Assembly: GCA_949751835.1 (NCBI GenBank) | Contig: CATKHK010000080.1 | Location: 62,001-126,000, forward strand | Direction: 5' to 3' | DNA: 64,000 nt | Source: Blepharisma japonicum | Taxonomy: Eukaryota > Ciliophora > Heterotrichea > Heterotrichida > Blepharismidae | In this document: positions 35,157 to 45,913 of the stretch, one piece after another | How the letters are laid out: each line of letters opens with the position of its first letter | Numbering within the stretch: the first letter of the stretch is position 1 | The notes under the pieces: model-generated | What the model was told of the DNA's origin: nothing | What the model saw: the letters and a program-made list of their open reading frames with translations, nothing else | Databases searched by the model: none | Position numbers and translations under genes: made by a program

Positions 35157-35675
35157 TTATCCAATTAATAACTTGATTTGTCGATAAAGAAACTTTCCGT
35201 AGTTTTCTTGATTAGGATCAAGGCCTAAGCCAATCAAATAATTTACATGCTCCAAAATTCCATGAAATCCAGTTCTAAAAGGTTTTGCCTCAAGATCGAT
35301 ATGAAGTTCTATGTTGCTTCTGTCAATATTCAACACTTTTTCTATAGATTCTTTATTCCCTAACTGAATCAAGGCTCAGTTTTCATGGATTTCAATAGTC
35401 ATAATAAGTTCTTCAGACGTTTCAAGATTCATACCTATAATTTCAACAATCGAGTGCTTAGAAGTTTCATTGTTTTTTAAAATTGATGAGCAGTTTAATT
35501 GTGTCGGCGTGCAATCAGGAGTTGTCGAAATTAATTCTTGGACTGAACCACATTTTCTATCAGATTTTGAGTAGTCGATAAAAATCAAGTTACCAATCTT
35601 GACTGGGTTATAGTCAAGAGTTTCGTTTTCTTGAATAAGAGGAGGCTGCTCTCTCTTTACACAGTTGTTTCCCAT
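35157..35675 (-). CDS. Small protein with N-myristoylation/palmitoylation-type start
   Basis: 172 aa, TAA stop, TGA at 35376-35378 read as Trp. The start MGNNCVKRE has Gly at position 2, a small residue context and a Cys at 5, followed by basic residues. This is the pattern of dual N-myristoylation and palmitoylation that ties proteins to membranes. The rest is a mixed alpha/beta sequence with no transmembrane helix and no motif I know. Membrane attachment is inference from the first nine residues. Confidence 0.7.
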
Positions 35676-35987
35676 GGATTATTAATTATTTGTGCGGAAA
35701 ACGAATTTCATTTATTTTTTAAAAATTAATTTTATTAGACAAATCTAGGAGTAAAATGCAAAAATTTATAAAATCTAGAGATTTATAATTAAATAATTCA
35801 AATTAATTATTTTAAATTAATTATTTTATCGAAATACCATTTCGAAATCTACTTTTATTTATTAATCTTGATTATATACTTTACGAAATCTTCCAATAAT
35901 CTTATGATTAATTTTATCATTCTTTTAGTTAATTTTATTTTACAGTCCGTTATGGCATTAAATTCATTGAAATTCCAAGCTATAAAT
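35676..35987. other. Divergent intergenic region
   Basis: Very AT-rich. The frame of the LITAF gene is open upstream to about 35868 (possible starts at 35904 and 35952), so part of this region may be coding. Otherwise nothing seen. Confidence 0.4.
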
Positions 35988-36701
35988 ATGAAAACTGAGG
36001 ATAGAAGCCTAACGTCTGATTACTTAGATCCAAATTTAAAAATCCCACTGGATTTCAGTCAAACTGCCACTCGCCAAAGCCTATTTTCTGATAGTATTCC
36101 TAAACCCATAATTACTCAGTCTCCAAGCGTAACTTCAGACCGCTCATTTACTAAGCTGAGATCTCCAGGCAACTTTCAGAACAGTATCGATCCATCTTTA
36201 TCTACAATGATCCCATCTTTGCAATCCCCTGATCTCAGAGGGTCAACTAGTACCTTTACTCCAGAAGCCACAGAAACATCAAAAAGTTCCCAGCTTCGTA
36301 CCTTAGGCCAAAGACTACAAGAAAAGTTCAAAAATCTACAAAACGAGTATGGAAGAGCATCTGAGCCAGTCCCAGAAAGAACTGCTCAAGTTAACCAAAG
36401 CAGATTTTCACTTCCTAGTATAATTTCTGGAGAAATCCACGAAGCAAAATTTATTGATGAAAACAATGAAATTGATGCATATGAGGTGGATTTGGATAGA
36501 CCATTATTGAGATGGTGTGCATATTGTAATGCAGAGACTACGACAAGATCGACGTATTCGAACTCAACAAAAACCTTTTGGTCAGCAGTTGGGATTTTTT
36601 TAATGGGAGGAGTTTTTGGATGCTTTATGATACCTTATATGACAAATCAATGTAAAGATATAAAATATATTTGTCATAAGTGTCAGCATACCATCAACTA
36701 A
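35988..36701 (+). CDS. LITAF-domain protein
   Basis: 237 aa from the ATG at 35988; TAA stop. The C-terminal 65 residues fit the LITAF zinc-ribbon: a first CxxC (WCAYCN), a hydrophobic stretch (WSAVGIFLMGGVFGCFMIPY) and a second pair in CKDIKYICHKC. LITAF domains insert into the cytosolic face of endosomal membranes by this middle helix while the two Cys pairs hold one zinc ion. The N-terminal 170 residues are Ser/Thr/Pro-rich and probably disordered. Starts at 35952 or 35904 are also in frame; the latter adds a hydrophobic stretch unusual for this family, so I prefer 35988. Confidence 0.82.
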   Translation: MKTEDRSLTSDYLDPNLKIPLDFSQTATRQSLFSDSIPKPIITQSPSVTSDRSFTKLRSPGNFQNSIDPSLSTMIPSLQSPDLRGSTSTFTPEATETSKSSQLRTLGQRLQEKFKNLQNEYGRASEPVPERTAQVNQSRFSLPSIISGEIHEAKFIDENNEIDAYEVDLDRPLLRWCAYCNAETTTRSTYSNSTKTFWSAVGIFLMGGVFGCFMIPYMTNQCKDIKYICHKCQHTIN

Positions 36702-36977
36702 GTAGTAAATAATTAACTGCATATAGAGTTTGTATATAATTATGAGATTTTTTTCTTTTTTACAAAATTCTAATGCATTTAATGTATATAATTTAAGCAG
36801 GATTTTGTTTTTTATTTAAAGAGATTTGAATTTATTAAAACATTAGATTTTTGATCATTTTAAGATGGAATTTATGCATCCTATTTAATAAATAAGTAAA
36901 TTTCAAATACCAAAAATTGCACCCAAAATGCTTATCCAAGCTCCCTAAAAATTTAAAAATCACTTTGGGGGCCTATA

Positions 36978-37463
36978 ATGGTTAGTAGAAATTCTATAGT
37001 ATTAGGAAGACTTCAAGAAGAACGAAAACTTTGGAGACGTGACCACCCCCACGGCTTTTTCGCTAAACCAATTTCTACAGGTGAAGGCTCTTGTAATCTT
37101 ATGAAATGGGAATGTGGGATCCCAGGGAAAGCAAACACTCCTTGGGAAGGTGGAGTATACAAGCTCTCCATGGACTTTACCGACGAATATCCAGCCAAGC
37201 CACCTAAATGTAAATTTGAGCCAGTCTTATTTCACCCCAACGTTTATCCATCAGGCACGGTCTGTCTAAGTATTCTCAATGAAGATCAAGACTGAAGACC
37301 CAGTATTACAATAAAACAAATTTTAATAGGAATCCAAGATTTACTAGACAACCCTAACCCACAAAGCCCAGCCCAAGCTGAACCTTATAACCTCTATATG
37401 AGAGACAGAAATGAGTATGTAAAGCGGGTGCGGCGACAAGCTTTAGAAATGATCCCAAAATAG
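36978..37463 (+). CDS. UBC9: SUMO-conjugating E2 enzyme UBC9
   Basis: 161 aa, TAG stop. E2 landmarks in order: N-terminal helix [17 protein letters not shown], the UBC9-typical [51 protein letters not shown] with the catalytic Cys96, then Trp106 encoded by TGA (37293-37295) before [10 protein letters not shown], and [14 protein letters not shown]. Length matches UBC9 (about 158 aa). It transfers SUMO from the E1 enzyme to lysines of target proteins, mostly in the nucleus. Its stop lies 32 bp from the stop of the convergent STAND gene. Confidence 0.97.
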
Positions 37464-37495
37464 GTTTAATTAATTCCGGAATAAATAAAATTAAA

Positions 37496-40400
37496 TTACA
37501 ATTTTTTTCTGTTTCCTGGCTTGATTAATTGTTTTTTTCTTCTTTTATTTGTGCTAGGAGAAGGCTCATCTAAAGATTTTTCGTAATGCACTGGGGTGTG
37601 CTCTTCAGTATTATTCATAGTAGAACTGGCTAAGCCTGGAGTTAAGTCTAGATCAGAACATTGGATATTTGAAGAGCTGGTGAGGACGCGGTTTTGGATT
37701 TGGTTTATAACTTCTACTGCTTTATCCCCCACAATTTGAGCAATTTTTAAATGGTTTTCAGGGGAAAATTCAATATTTTCTTTGATTTTTAAGGTTCTTC
37801 AGATATGCTCAAAAGTGCCTTTACAGGTGATATAGACGATTTCTTGCCTTTGGTTGGCTTCAATATAGTGGTTTAGCTTCTTTTCAGCTTCCATAACTGC
37901 TGCATTTAATTCTTCAATATTATCTCTAATATGTTTGTCTTCTTGCTGCTCTTCTTTTTTTTGTAAAAAATTTAGCTTAGCTTCTAAGGCTTCTTTTTGT
38001 CCTTGAAGTTCATCTAATTTTTCTTCAACGTTAAATCTTGACTGATAAAGCTCTTCATTTCTTTCCAACTGCAAAATCACTGATGTTAAATCTTGTGGGC
38101 CATGAATATTTACAACATGTTGAAGCCTTTCTATTAATGTCTCAAATTCTCCTAATTTTGACTCCAATATAGATTTTAGCCGTGAAATTTTTTTTAGCAT
38201 TGATTGCCTTTGTCTTAGCTTGATTTTATAATATCCTTCATGTTTTGGGAGCATTGAGTTCGAAATTATTTCATTTCTTTTTTTTTCTCCCATTTGTAGA
38301 GTTTCTTGTACATTTGTTTTTAACATGAATTGTTCAGCTACTCTGTCAATGGTGTGGCTTTGAAAGGTGACTTTGTCTTTATATCATAGCTGAAACTCGT
38401 CTATTTGGTTTTCTAGGGTTTCTATTTCATGCTCATATTCTTTGGTTTCAACGTCTTCAAGCTGTATAAGTGCTTTCATGTTTTCTATGCCTTTTTCTAA
38501 ACCTCGTTCTCATACGTCATTTTTGGCAGGGTTTTTAAAGCAGGAGGTTACAACTTGTTCAAGCCTTCTGCATTCGACTTCGGTACGGTTAATTTTTTCA
38601 AATATTGTAGCCATTTTTTTCTGCATGCTGGCAATTTTTGCTTTGACTTCTTCGCCTTCTTTAATTTTGTCTTCAGATTTGGCGATTTGGCTTTTGAGGC
38701 CTTCAAGCTTGATTTTTTTCATTCTGACCTCGTTGACTAGTTTATTATAATATTTCTGGAGCTCATAATTTTCTTTTTTTTTCCTTTGGATTTCGTGATT
38801 AGAATAATTTGAGACTTTATTGCCTAATTTTACAAGGATATTTGAAGGGGTCAGGTCTTTAAAAGAGAGGTCAAAATTGTACTCAGATGAAATTTTGTGG
38901 TGCTTTATGCGACCTGCAGAGCTATGACGTGACATACTTTTAGGGATTGAAATGTCATCTGTAAGTGATAAAGCGTTAAAAGTGTTATTTAAAGTAGCTT
39001 GACTGATTTCTGGGAAAATCCCTGCAGCTTTTGCGTAAGCCTTAACAGTCATACTTTTTGGTGAATCTTTTGGAAGAGATTTAGTCGTTGCTTGTTTGCT
39101 TAGTGGCTGATATCTTTTACTTAGCTTTAATTTTGACTCTTTTAGTATTCTTAGTGAAGAAATAGCCATATCATATTCATTTTGGCACGTAATAGCATGA
39201 TTGTCACTGCTGAACATCTTCATAATTTGTGATAAATCTGAATAAACATCTAGCCCGCATCAAGGAAATTGTATTCAAAGCCACCTTTTGTAGTAATAAT
39301 ATTCCAGTTTTCTCCTTTGAAATCTCAGCTCATGAGGTTCATTTAAAATTTTTTCTTTTAATTGCAGTCTAAACCCTTTATTTTCTACTGCAAAATTTTC
39401 ATCATCTTTTAATGGAGGCTGCTGTGTAGGAAAAAATAGACCATTTAGATTTTCAATCTCATTTAAAAGGTTAATTTCTTTAAGTTCGTAATAACCTTTT
39501 AAGTGAGGATGTCGGAATTCGCAGCAGTCTGAAGTCTCTAAATCAGCGAATTCTTTAAAAAAACGACAAAATTGGAGGAGAAGGACAAATAGGTCTTGAT
39601 TGCTGGGGGAGTATTGGACGACAAAATGCTCTAAACTTTTGTTGTATTCGACGACTGGGTCAAAATGCTGCCTTTCCAGCTTCAGCCAATAAAAGTATAA
39701 AGAAAGCCTGTAGTCTGGGGTAAACATTATTGAAAAGACCTCTAAATCTGAAAGAAGGTCTTTAAGCTTCATTCAGTCTTCACACTCATATAAATGATAT
39801 AAAAGCTCGTCAGAGTTTCTAAGGGTAATTGATTCTTTATCAAGAATCTCTATTATTTCTGTGTGAAAATGTTTAGGAAGAGGAACATATCTTGATAAAA
39901 TCACTTTTCTGTAAATATCATTAGAAAAAATATAGAAGCCATCATAACATACTAAGCAGGATTTGAACACAGATAATATTTTTTTGACAATTTTATGTGA
40001 TTTTCCAATTTTACTAAGCTCATCTTCAGATAATCCTGTTCTGCTTAACGCAATTTGTGACAAAACATTAAGCAAAGCCCCATCCTTAAAATTATAAGTG
40101 TCATTAAATTCTACAATTTTCTCAAAAAGCCTTTCTTTTGTGTTAACTTCTAATATGCTATCATACCTAAAAGGGTGAACACTTTCTTCTTTAGGCATAG
40201 TAAAATTAAGCAAAAGCTTCATAAAAAGCGGATTCCCACAGCACTCATGCGCTATATGCAGCCTGAGTTCAGCGATAGTTGGCTGATATTTTTGAAATAA
40301 TTCTTCATCAAGCGCATTAATATACTGATTAATCATTTCTTTTCTTTTATTTAAATCAAACGGCTGTAAATGTAAATGATACCCTGATTTTTGAAGTAAA

Positions 40401-41098
40401 TGATGAAAAGCTCTTGTATCATTATCACATGTGTAAATTAATTTGACAGTTCCGGGAACATTTGTGGGAAGCCAATTAGGGGCTTCTTCTTTATTGTTGC
40501 TGTCTCTGTATTTATCGACTCCATCAATAATTACGACTATGCTTTTCCTCATAATTTGAGATTCTTGCTGTCTTGAATCAGCATTTTCAAGTCATAGGGA
40601 AAAATAAATTCTCAATTTATCCTCAATAATTTCTACCTTTTGAGGTATATTGTAAGCTTTCTATATAAAAAATACTCGAATTTCATTATAAAGCCTATAT
40701 AAAGTAATAAAATAAGCTGAGTCACTTGGAGATAGTTTTGAGAAATGCACTAATAAGTAATCATTATCTTTTTTATGAGACCTTGTATGGAATTCTATTC
40801 ATTTTGCAATAAAAGAACTTTTTCCGCACCCTGAATCACCAGAAATTAGGAGAGGAGTATTTGTGACAGTTTTTGAGTCTTGATGAAATTCATCTTTTGT
40901 GATCCAAGAATCTACCTCTTGGACAAATGCATCAATACCGACTAGAGGACACTGCTTTAAATGGTCTAGGTATCCTTCATGGAGAGCTCTAAATAAAAAC
41001 TACTCTGTACGACTTTTTAGTGAAGCTGATTTAAAACTCATTTTTAAAGAATTTAAGAGCGGAATTTTGTGTTTAATTGGTATTGGTTTTCAAAACAT
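37496..41098 (-). CDS. STAND-type P-loop NTPase with long C-terminal coiled coil (three exons)
   Basis: Exons are complement 41098-41004, 40988-40676 and 40660-37496, giving 1190 aa and TAA. Two 15-nt introns are required to keep the frame. Residues 82-90 are a P-loop (GDSGCGKSS) and about 177-184 a Walker B (IVVIIDGVD). Then come KLIYTCDND (sensor-like), a GNPLF motif and winged-helix-like sequence (about 290-430), an order typical of NACHT/STAND ATPases of the NPHP3 or telomerase-associated type. A helical region follows, then a coiled coil from about 700 to 1060 and a Ser/Thr-rich basic tail ending in KRRKKQ..KPGNRKK. STAND proteins act as nucleotide-controlled switches or scaffolds. The coiled coil suggests an oligomeric structural partner; target unknown. 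Confidence 0.82.
40661..40675 (-). other. 15-nt intron of the STAND gene
   Basis: Minus-strand GTATTTTTTATATAG; contains an in-frame TAG. Removal joins ...LYNEIR to KAYNIPQK. Confidence 0.92.
40989..41003 (-). other. 15-nt intron of the STAND gene
   Basis: Minus-strand GTAGTTTTTATTTAG; contains an in-frame TAG. Removal joins ...LKSRT-E to ALHEGYLDHL. Confidence 0.92.
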
Positions 41099-41526
41099 AT
41101 AATTAATTGAAGGATCAATTTAAAATTAAAAAATTAATAAATTTTAGCTTAAAAATTCTTATTATTTATATTAACTTATCATTAAAAGTATATTCACTAA
41201 TTATATTTATAAAATCTTATTACTAGTTATTTCATACCAATAATAAATAAAGCTTGCAATTTGTTCAAAAATTAAGCTATGTTTTTTTATTACAAAAAGT
41301 GTTTTTAATATGATTAATGTATTAAGTATCTTTTGGTAAGGTTAAATTTTACTTTTCTTTATCTCTTCACTAATAAATTTCCAAAATTTGACAATATAAC
41401 TTCTTTAAAAATTAATAAACCACACACCAATTAAAGCAAACCAGATATTTTTGCAGTAAAATTAAGAGAGAGGCATTCTGTTTCATATTTTCTAATTTTT
41501 AATGCCTATATTAATTTAAGACTAAA
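41099..41526. other. Intergenic, no gene seen
   Basis: Very AT-rich spacer between two minus-strand genes. No open frame, repeat or RNA gene recognised. Confidence 0.5.
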
Positions 41527-43635
41527 TTAATGAAGTTCTTCAAGTGCCTTTCTCCCCATATCAAACTTATAGCAATGCATATTATTGTTATAGTGCAGAC
41601 TAATATAAAACTTCCCATTATAAAATGTTCTAAAAGCTTGGTTATAGCTCACAAAATTTGAACTTCCCACATTATTCCAAACATTTTCATTAAGTTCATC
41701 ACTTTCAAATATTGATCCATTATCTTCAAGGACATAAAGTCTTGACCTAGCAGTTAATAAAATCTTCCAACAAAGGAATTTTTTCAGATTTAGTGAAGAA
41801 ATTTCAAAAAATTCATTTCTACTGATATTGAATTTATATATTTTTTGAAGATGGTAGCCAACTATGAAAATTGCGTTTTTAAAGGCAACACAAGAGCATC
41901 AGCTGGATTCAAATGGGAGGGAAGAAAGATTGATTCATCTGTTTTCTAATAGATCAAATTTTTCTGCATGATTTAATATTTTGGTACCATCACAGCCTCC
42001 AAATATAAAAACTGAGTTTTGGTAATATACACCACCTGAGTTATAGCATGGAGTTCCTGGAGGAAGCCATCTTTCTACAGAAAACGAATTTGTGTTAAGA
42101 ATGCAAGCTGCTCCTGTAAGAGGGAATGAGTTTCCATAGCAGAAAATTCCATAATTAGGAATCTGAACTATGCATGTATCTGAGCTAAATGGTTCTTCAA
42201 TATCAATTGATTTTTGCTGCCTCTCATGAGACTCTATATCATAAATATGCATTTTAATCAGTGAGCCCCACCTATCAATATTATATAGACTTTTGATAGT
42301 ATCAAAGCTGAATTCTTTATAATATTTCTCAATAAAAGTCTGCGTTTGTGTTTCTAATTTTTTAGCAACATCATTATAGATTGCTAAACAATTTGAATAA
42401 AGTGCTTTTATTTCGCTGCTATATTCGCAAATAAACTGAAGCTTTTCTTTATACTCTTCTGAGCACTTTAAACTTTTAAGCTCATTTTCTAGCTCTGTAC
42501 GAGAATTTCCAAAATTTTCAAAATCTTCAGTTGTCATTAATTCTTGTTCAATTTTTAAGAAATATTCTAAAAACATATTGTCGATTTTATTTTCAATTGA
42601 GGAAAGATTTAACATCCTGTTATTTAGTTCATCAAAAACTTGAGAATAGTCGGATAAAAAATCATTTTTATTGTCAATAGGGCTGCTCAGATCAATTTGG
42701 TAAGGTTTTAGATCACTTTTGTCTTTTCTTTTTGCTGGTCTGAGATCTGGAGAAAGAGCTTTAATACTAAGATTTGCTCGAGCGGATTCAGTAAGGTTAA
42801 GGATATCGCTATTTCTTCTTAAGCCAATGAGCTGCTTAGCTATGGGCACGTCTCGTTTACTTTTTTCTATTTCTTTTAAGGCTTCTTTGAGTGCATTTTT
42901 GTTTTCATTCATTTGGTTGCTTAAATAATCGACTTGGTTTTTCAAGTCTTTTATATGATTATTTGCATTTTCAATAGTTTTCTTGAAGCTTTTTTCTATT
43001 GCATCTATTCTCCATTCAATATCCTCAATTCTTTTAGCCACTTCATCATTATTTGATGAAAAATTTCTTCCTTCATTAATTTGAATTATTCCAGCCAATT
43101 GTTCTTTGATTTTTCTCTCAACTATATCTTCGACCATTTTATTCATATTCTCATCAATAAAATTTTCATCAAATCTAGAATTTTTGTATATAGATTGCTT
43201 CAAAATTTCTAAAGCTTCAGATGAAGGTAAAGACAAGGATTTCAAAATAGGGTCTTTTTCATATCTACTAATTTTATCTGCATTAGAAACTACAGAAAAT
43301 ATTCTCATTATTACTTCCAAATTCTCTTCAATTTTCTGTATTTTTTTCTCATGAAGATTTTGATAATAATTTGCATTTTCTCTGAAAAATTGTTGAGTTG
43401 TAGTTTTTATATTTTCTAAATTAGCTTTTTCTGCTATAAGATGACTAAGTATTGCTTCTTTAGTATCTTGGCATAAATTGGCAAAGACAGGCTCAATATT
43501 ATGAGGCAAATTTGAAGAATTTATATGCTCGTTTTGATGTGTATGACATATAAAAGTCGCTGGGGATGTGCATTTACAAAGAATTTCTGGTTTATTTATG
43601 CAATTCGCTGAGAAGCAGCTTTGTATTTCTTGCAT
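41527..43635 (-). CDS. B-box-like zinc finger, coiled-coil, kelch protein
   Basis: 702 aa, TAA at 41527-41529; TGA at 41935-41937 and 41899-41901 are Trp, which adds about 135 residues to the standard-code frame. Residues 6-45 contain CFSANCINKPEILCKC, FICHTHQNEHI and a final His, a B-box-like zinc-binding pattern. Residues about 55-460 are coiled coil. From about 480 kelch-type blades follow (GIFCYGNSFPLTGAACIL, GGVYYQNSVFIFGGCDG, WINLSSLPFESSWCSC, AIFIVGYHLQKIYKFN, LYVLEDNGSIFESDE). B-box plus coiled coil plus propeller resembles TRIM-like proteins without the RING; with no RING it is unlikely to be a ubiquitin ligase by itself. Closely related to the gene at 56833. Confidence 0.82.
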
Positions 43636-43883
43636 AAATAATCAGCGTTTAATAATGGAGGATTAAAAAGGCTAAAAACGAATTAAGCTTTTTAAATTTA
43701 TTTAATTTAAATATAATTAACAGTGGAATTATTTTTGGCTTATTTTACTCTCTAAATGTCTTAATAATTAATTAGCTTATGGTATTATATCATAAGAAAT
43801 TTTATTACAAAATTTCTCCTATATAATACATCAAAAATTACTAGGATACCATTTGTTGAGGAAATACTAATATCATGCAAGGA

Positions 43884-44453
43884 TTATTTAAATTTAGAAA
43901 ATAATTCGAAGTTCTTTTCAATAAAATAAGAAAAAACATTTTCTATATTTGTCCCATCCTTTGCTGAAGTTTCAAAGAATGGAAAGCCAAGCGTTTCTCC
44001 TAAAGCTTGCCCTTCATCGTACAATACTTGTCTCTCGCTTTCTAAATCACACTTATTGCCAATTAAAACTGCAAAAAAGCTTCTATCAATATTTTCTTTT
44101 GCTTCTTTAAGCCAATAATAGATATCTCTAAACGTATTTCTGTTTGTAATGTCATAAACAAATATTATACCATTGGTTTCTTTTAAGTAAATGCGTTTAA
44201 CTGATTTGTATCTATCAGTAGCCGAGCTTTCTCAAACCATAACTTTTAATTGCTTTTCTTGGAAAATTATATTGCGGTATTTCTATATAATTCTCACAAA
44301 TTCGATTCCTATAGTTATTTGTGCATATCCATGAAAAATCGATTCGGAATATCGAGTAATTATGCTAGATATCCCAACATTATAGTTGCCATAGGTATTT
44401 ATTTTCAAAAGATAGTCGCTTTTTAAAAGTTACTACTCATTTTCTGTCCCCAT
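43884..44453 (-). CDS. Rab-like small GTPase homologue lacking key GTP-binding residues (three exons)
   Basis: Exons are complement 44453-44434, 44418-44298 and 44282-43884: 179 aa, TAA, two 15-nt introns. The Rab fold is plain: DYLLKINTYGNYNVGISSII in the P-loop region, TIGIEFKYRNI after switch I, LKVMVWESSATDRYKSV at switch II, GIIFVYDITNRNTF, VLIGNKCDLESE (NKxD intact) and FFETSAKDG (SAK intact). However, the P-loop Lys of GxxxxGK is Ile, and the switch II DTAGQ is changed to ESSAT. The base-binding motifs are kept. The C-terminus (LFSKFK) has no Cys for prenylation. It is therefore probably a pseudo-GTPase. Divergent from the DHHC gene (185 bp between starts). Confidence 0.88.
44283..44297 (-). 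other. 15-nt intron of the Rab-like gene
   Basis: Minus-strand GTGAGAATTATATAG, with an in-frame TAG. Removal joins TIGIEF to KYRNIIFQ, as in Rab proteins. Confidence 0.93.
44419..44433 (-). other. 15-nt intron of the Rab-like gene
   Basis: Minus-strand GTAACTTTTAAAAAG. Left in, the frame meets a TAG right after MGTENE; removal gives MGTENEYDYLLKI. Confidence 0.9.
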
Positions 44454-44638
44454 TATTATCTTAAGTCAATATTAGACTAGTTCAGATTTATGTTTTAAAG
44501 TGGAATTATTTTTATAATAAAAGCAATATTTGACTAATTAAAATCAATCCCAAATTGATTATTTGATGATTTTTTTGAGACATTTACGAAATTTGTTTAT
44601 GAACGATTACTAAATTCTAAGTTAAAATAGAATAATTA

Positions 44639-45481
44639 ATGTTTTACAATGACAGATACCTTGTAAGATTTTTATCAAGCATCCCAGTAGTTATTGTCTT
44701 ATGTATTATTTCTGGAATTGTTTATTGCTATCACGATTCTTTTATCGCTACCCAAGAACTCACACTACCTCTTTTAGCAATTTACGTATTTTTCTATACT
44801 GATATCATTTTACTCTACTGGTCCTATATCTATTCCGTTATAACAGACCCAGGCTCAATACCATCATATTTTGACTTTTTATCTGATGAATCTCGTATAG
44901 AAATTGACAATGATAAGTACAATGATGAAGACTGCTTAATATCAAAACCATCCTTTTGTACTAAATGTGATAGAAGCCGACCTCCAAGAGCTCACCATTG
45001 CAGAATTTGCAATCGTTGTGTCCTCAGAATGGACCATCACTGTCCATGAATCGGAAATTGTGTAGGATTTCACAATTATCGGTATTTTATACAGTTTTTA
45101 ATATATGCTTGCATAGGAAGCACAATAGCTGGGGTATGCTGTGGATGATTAGCTCTAAAAGAAAATGAATTTACATCAACAACAAATACTATTGGAGCAT
45201 GTGGAGGAATTTTTATAGGCTTAACACTTATACTTTTGTCTGGTTTTCATTTATGATTACTGTTTACTAATAGAACAACATTGGAAATTAGCTCTTCTTT
45301 GGAATTTAATACATTTGATAGTGGAGGGCAAAATAATTTTCAGATTATTTGTGGAAATTTCTGGGCAGCTTATTTTTTACCTATAAATGCCAAAAATATA
45401 GGAGATGGAGTCATTTATCCTGTTAAATTAAGAGAAAAGGCAGGGGGTGTTGAATATTTCGAGTCAAAAATTCTTAAATAA
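44639..45481 (+). CDS. DHHC-type protein S-palmitoyltransferase
   Basis: 280 aa, TAA stop; TGA at 45047-45049, about 45147 and about 45255 are Trp. Two membrane helices (about 10-32 and 42-66), then a complete Cys-rich domain: FCTKCDRSRPPRAHHCRIC, NRCVLRMDHHCPWIGNCVG with the catalytic Cys of DHHC, then two more helices (about 149-166 and 184-205). The TTxE motif (TTLE) and the aromatic C-terminal region of the family follow. These enzymes attach palmitate to cytosolic Cys residues of membrane proteins, usually at Golgi or plasma membrane. The Trp after DHHCP is nearly invariant, so this gene alone argues for UGA=Trp. It is convergent with a minus-strand gene (30 bp between stops). Confidence 0.95.
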
Positions 45482-45511
45482 TAAAAATATTAAGTTAGAT
45501 TTAATGCAAGA

Positions 45512-45814
45512 TTAACTATTCTGAAAATGATTAAAAGATGGTTCTGATTCACCATTTGGATCTAATATGATTTCTCCTATCAAAATAAGACCTTTTTCAT
45601 CATACTGATTAGAATTGTATTTAAAAAGAAATTCAGTATCAAATAAAGCAAATTGCACAGCTTTTTTAAGTTCATTTCTATTAAAGCCTTTTATTATGTA
45701 ATTCTTCAGATCTAAGCAGTAGAAAAAGCAGCTGTCATCTTCAAAATTAGGAGAATATCAAAGGTATTTGGATTCTTCAGGTTTTTGATGTTGATTAAAA
45801 GTTAACAGCTTCAT
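45512..45814 (-). CDS. Internally deleted miniature paralogue of the next kelch-like gene
   Basis: 100 aa, TAA stop, one TGA as Trp. The first half (MKLLTF...YLWYSPNFEDDSCFFYCLDL) matches the start of the 45914-46783 protein, and the last third (DEKGLILIGEIILD...PSFNHFQ) matches its end. The middle roughly 190 residues are missing, yet the frame is kept. It may be a young pseudogene that has stayed open or a small functional protein. It lies 99 bp downstream of the full gene on the same strand. Confidence 0.75.
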
Positions 45815-45913
45815 ATTTATTGCAAATTTTGGTGAAATTATTATTCAAAATGTATTCATATGCATTTCATCGCGGATCAGTTTGATTTTACCCAGCGTTA
45901 AGAAATATTTTAA

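Noticed and set aside
35868-35987. Hydrophobic N-terminal extension of the LITAF protein as a signal peptide
   Set aside because: It lies in very AT-rich DNA where an open frame is likely by chance, and LITAF proteins are cytosolic-facing without signal peptides.
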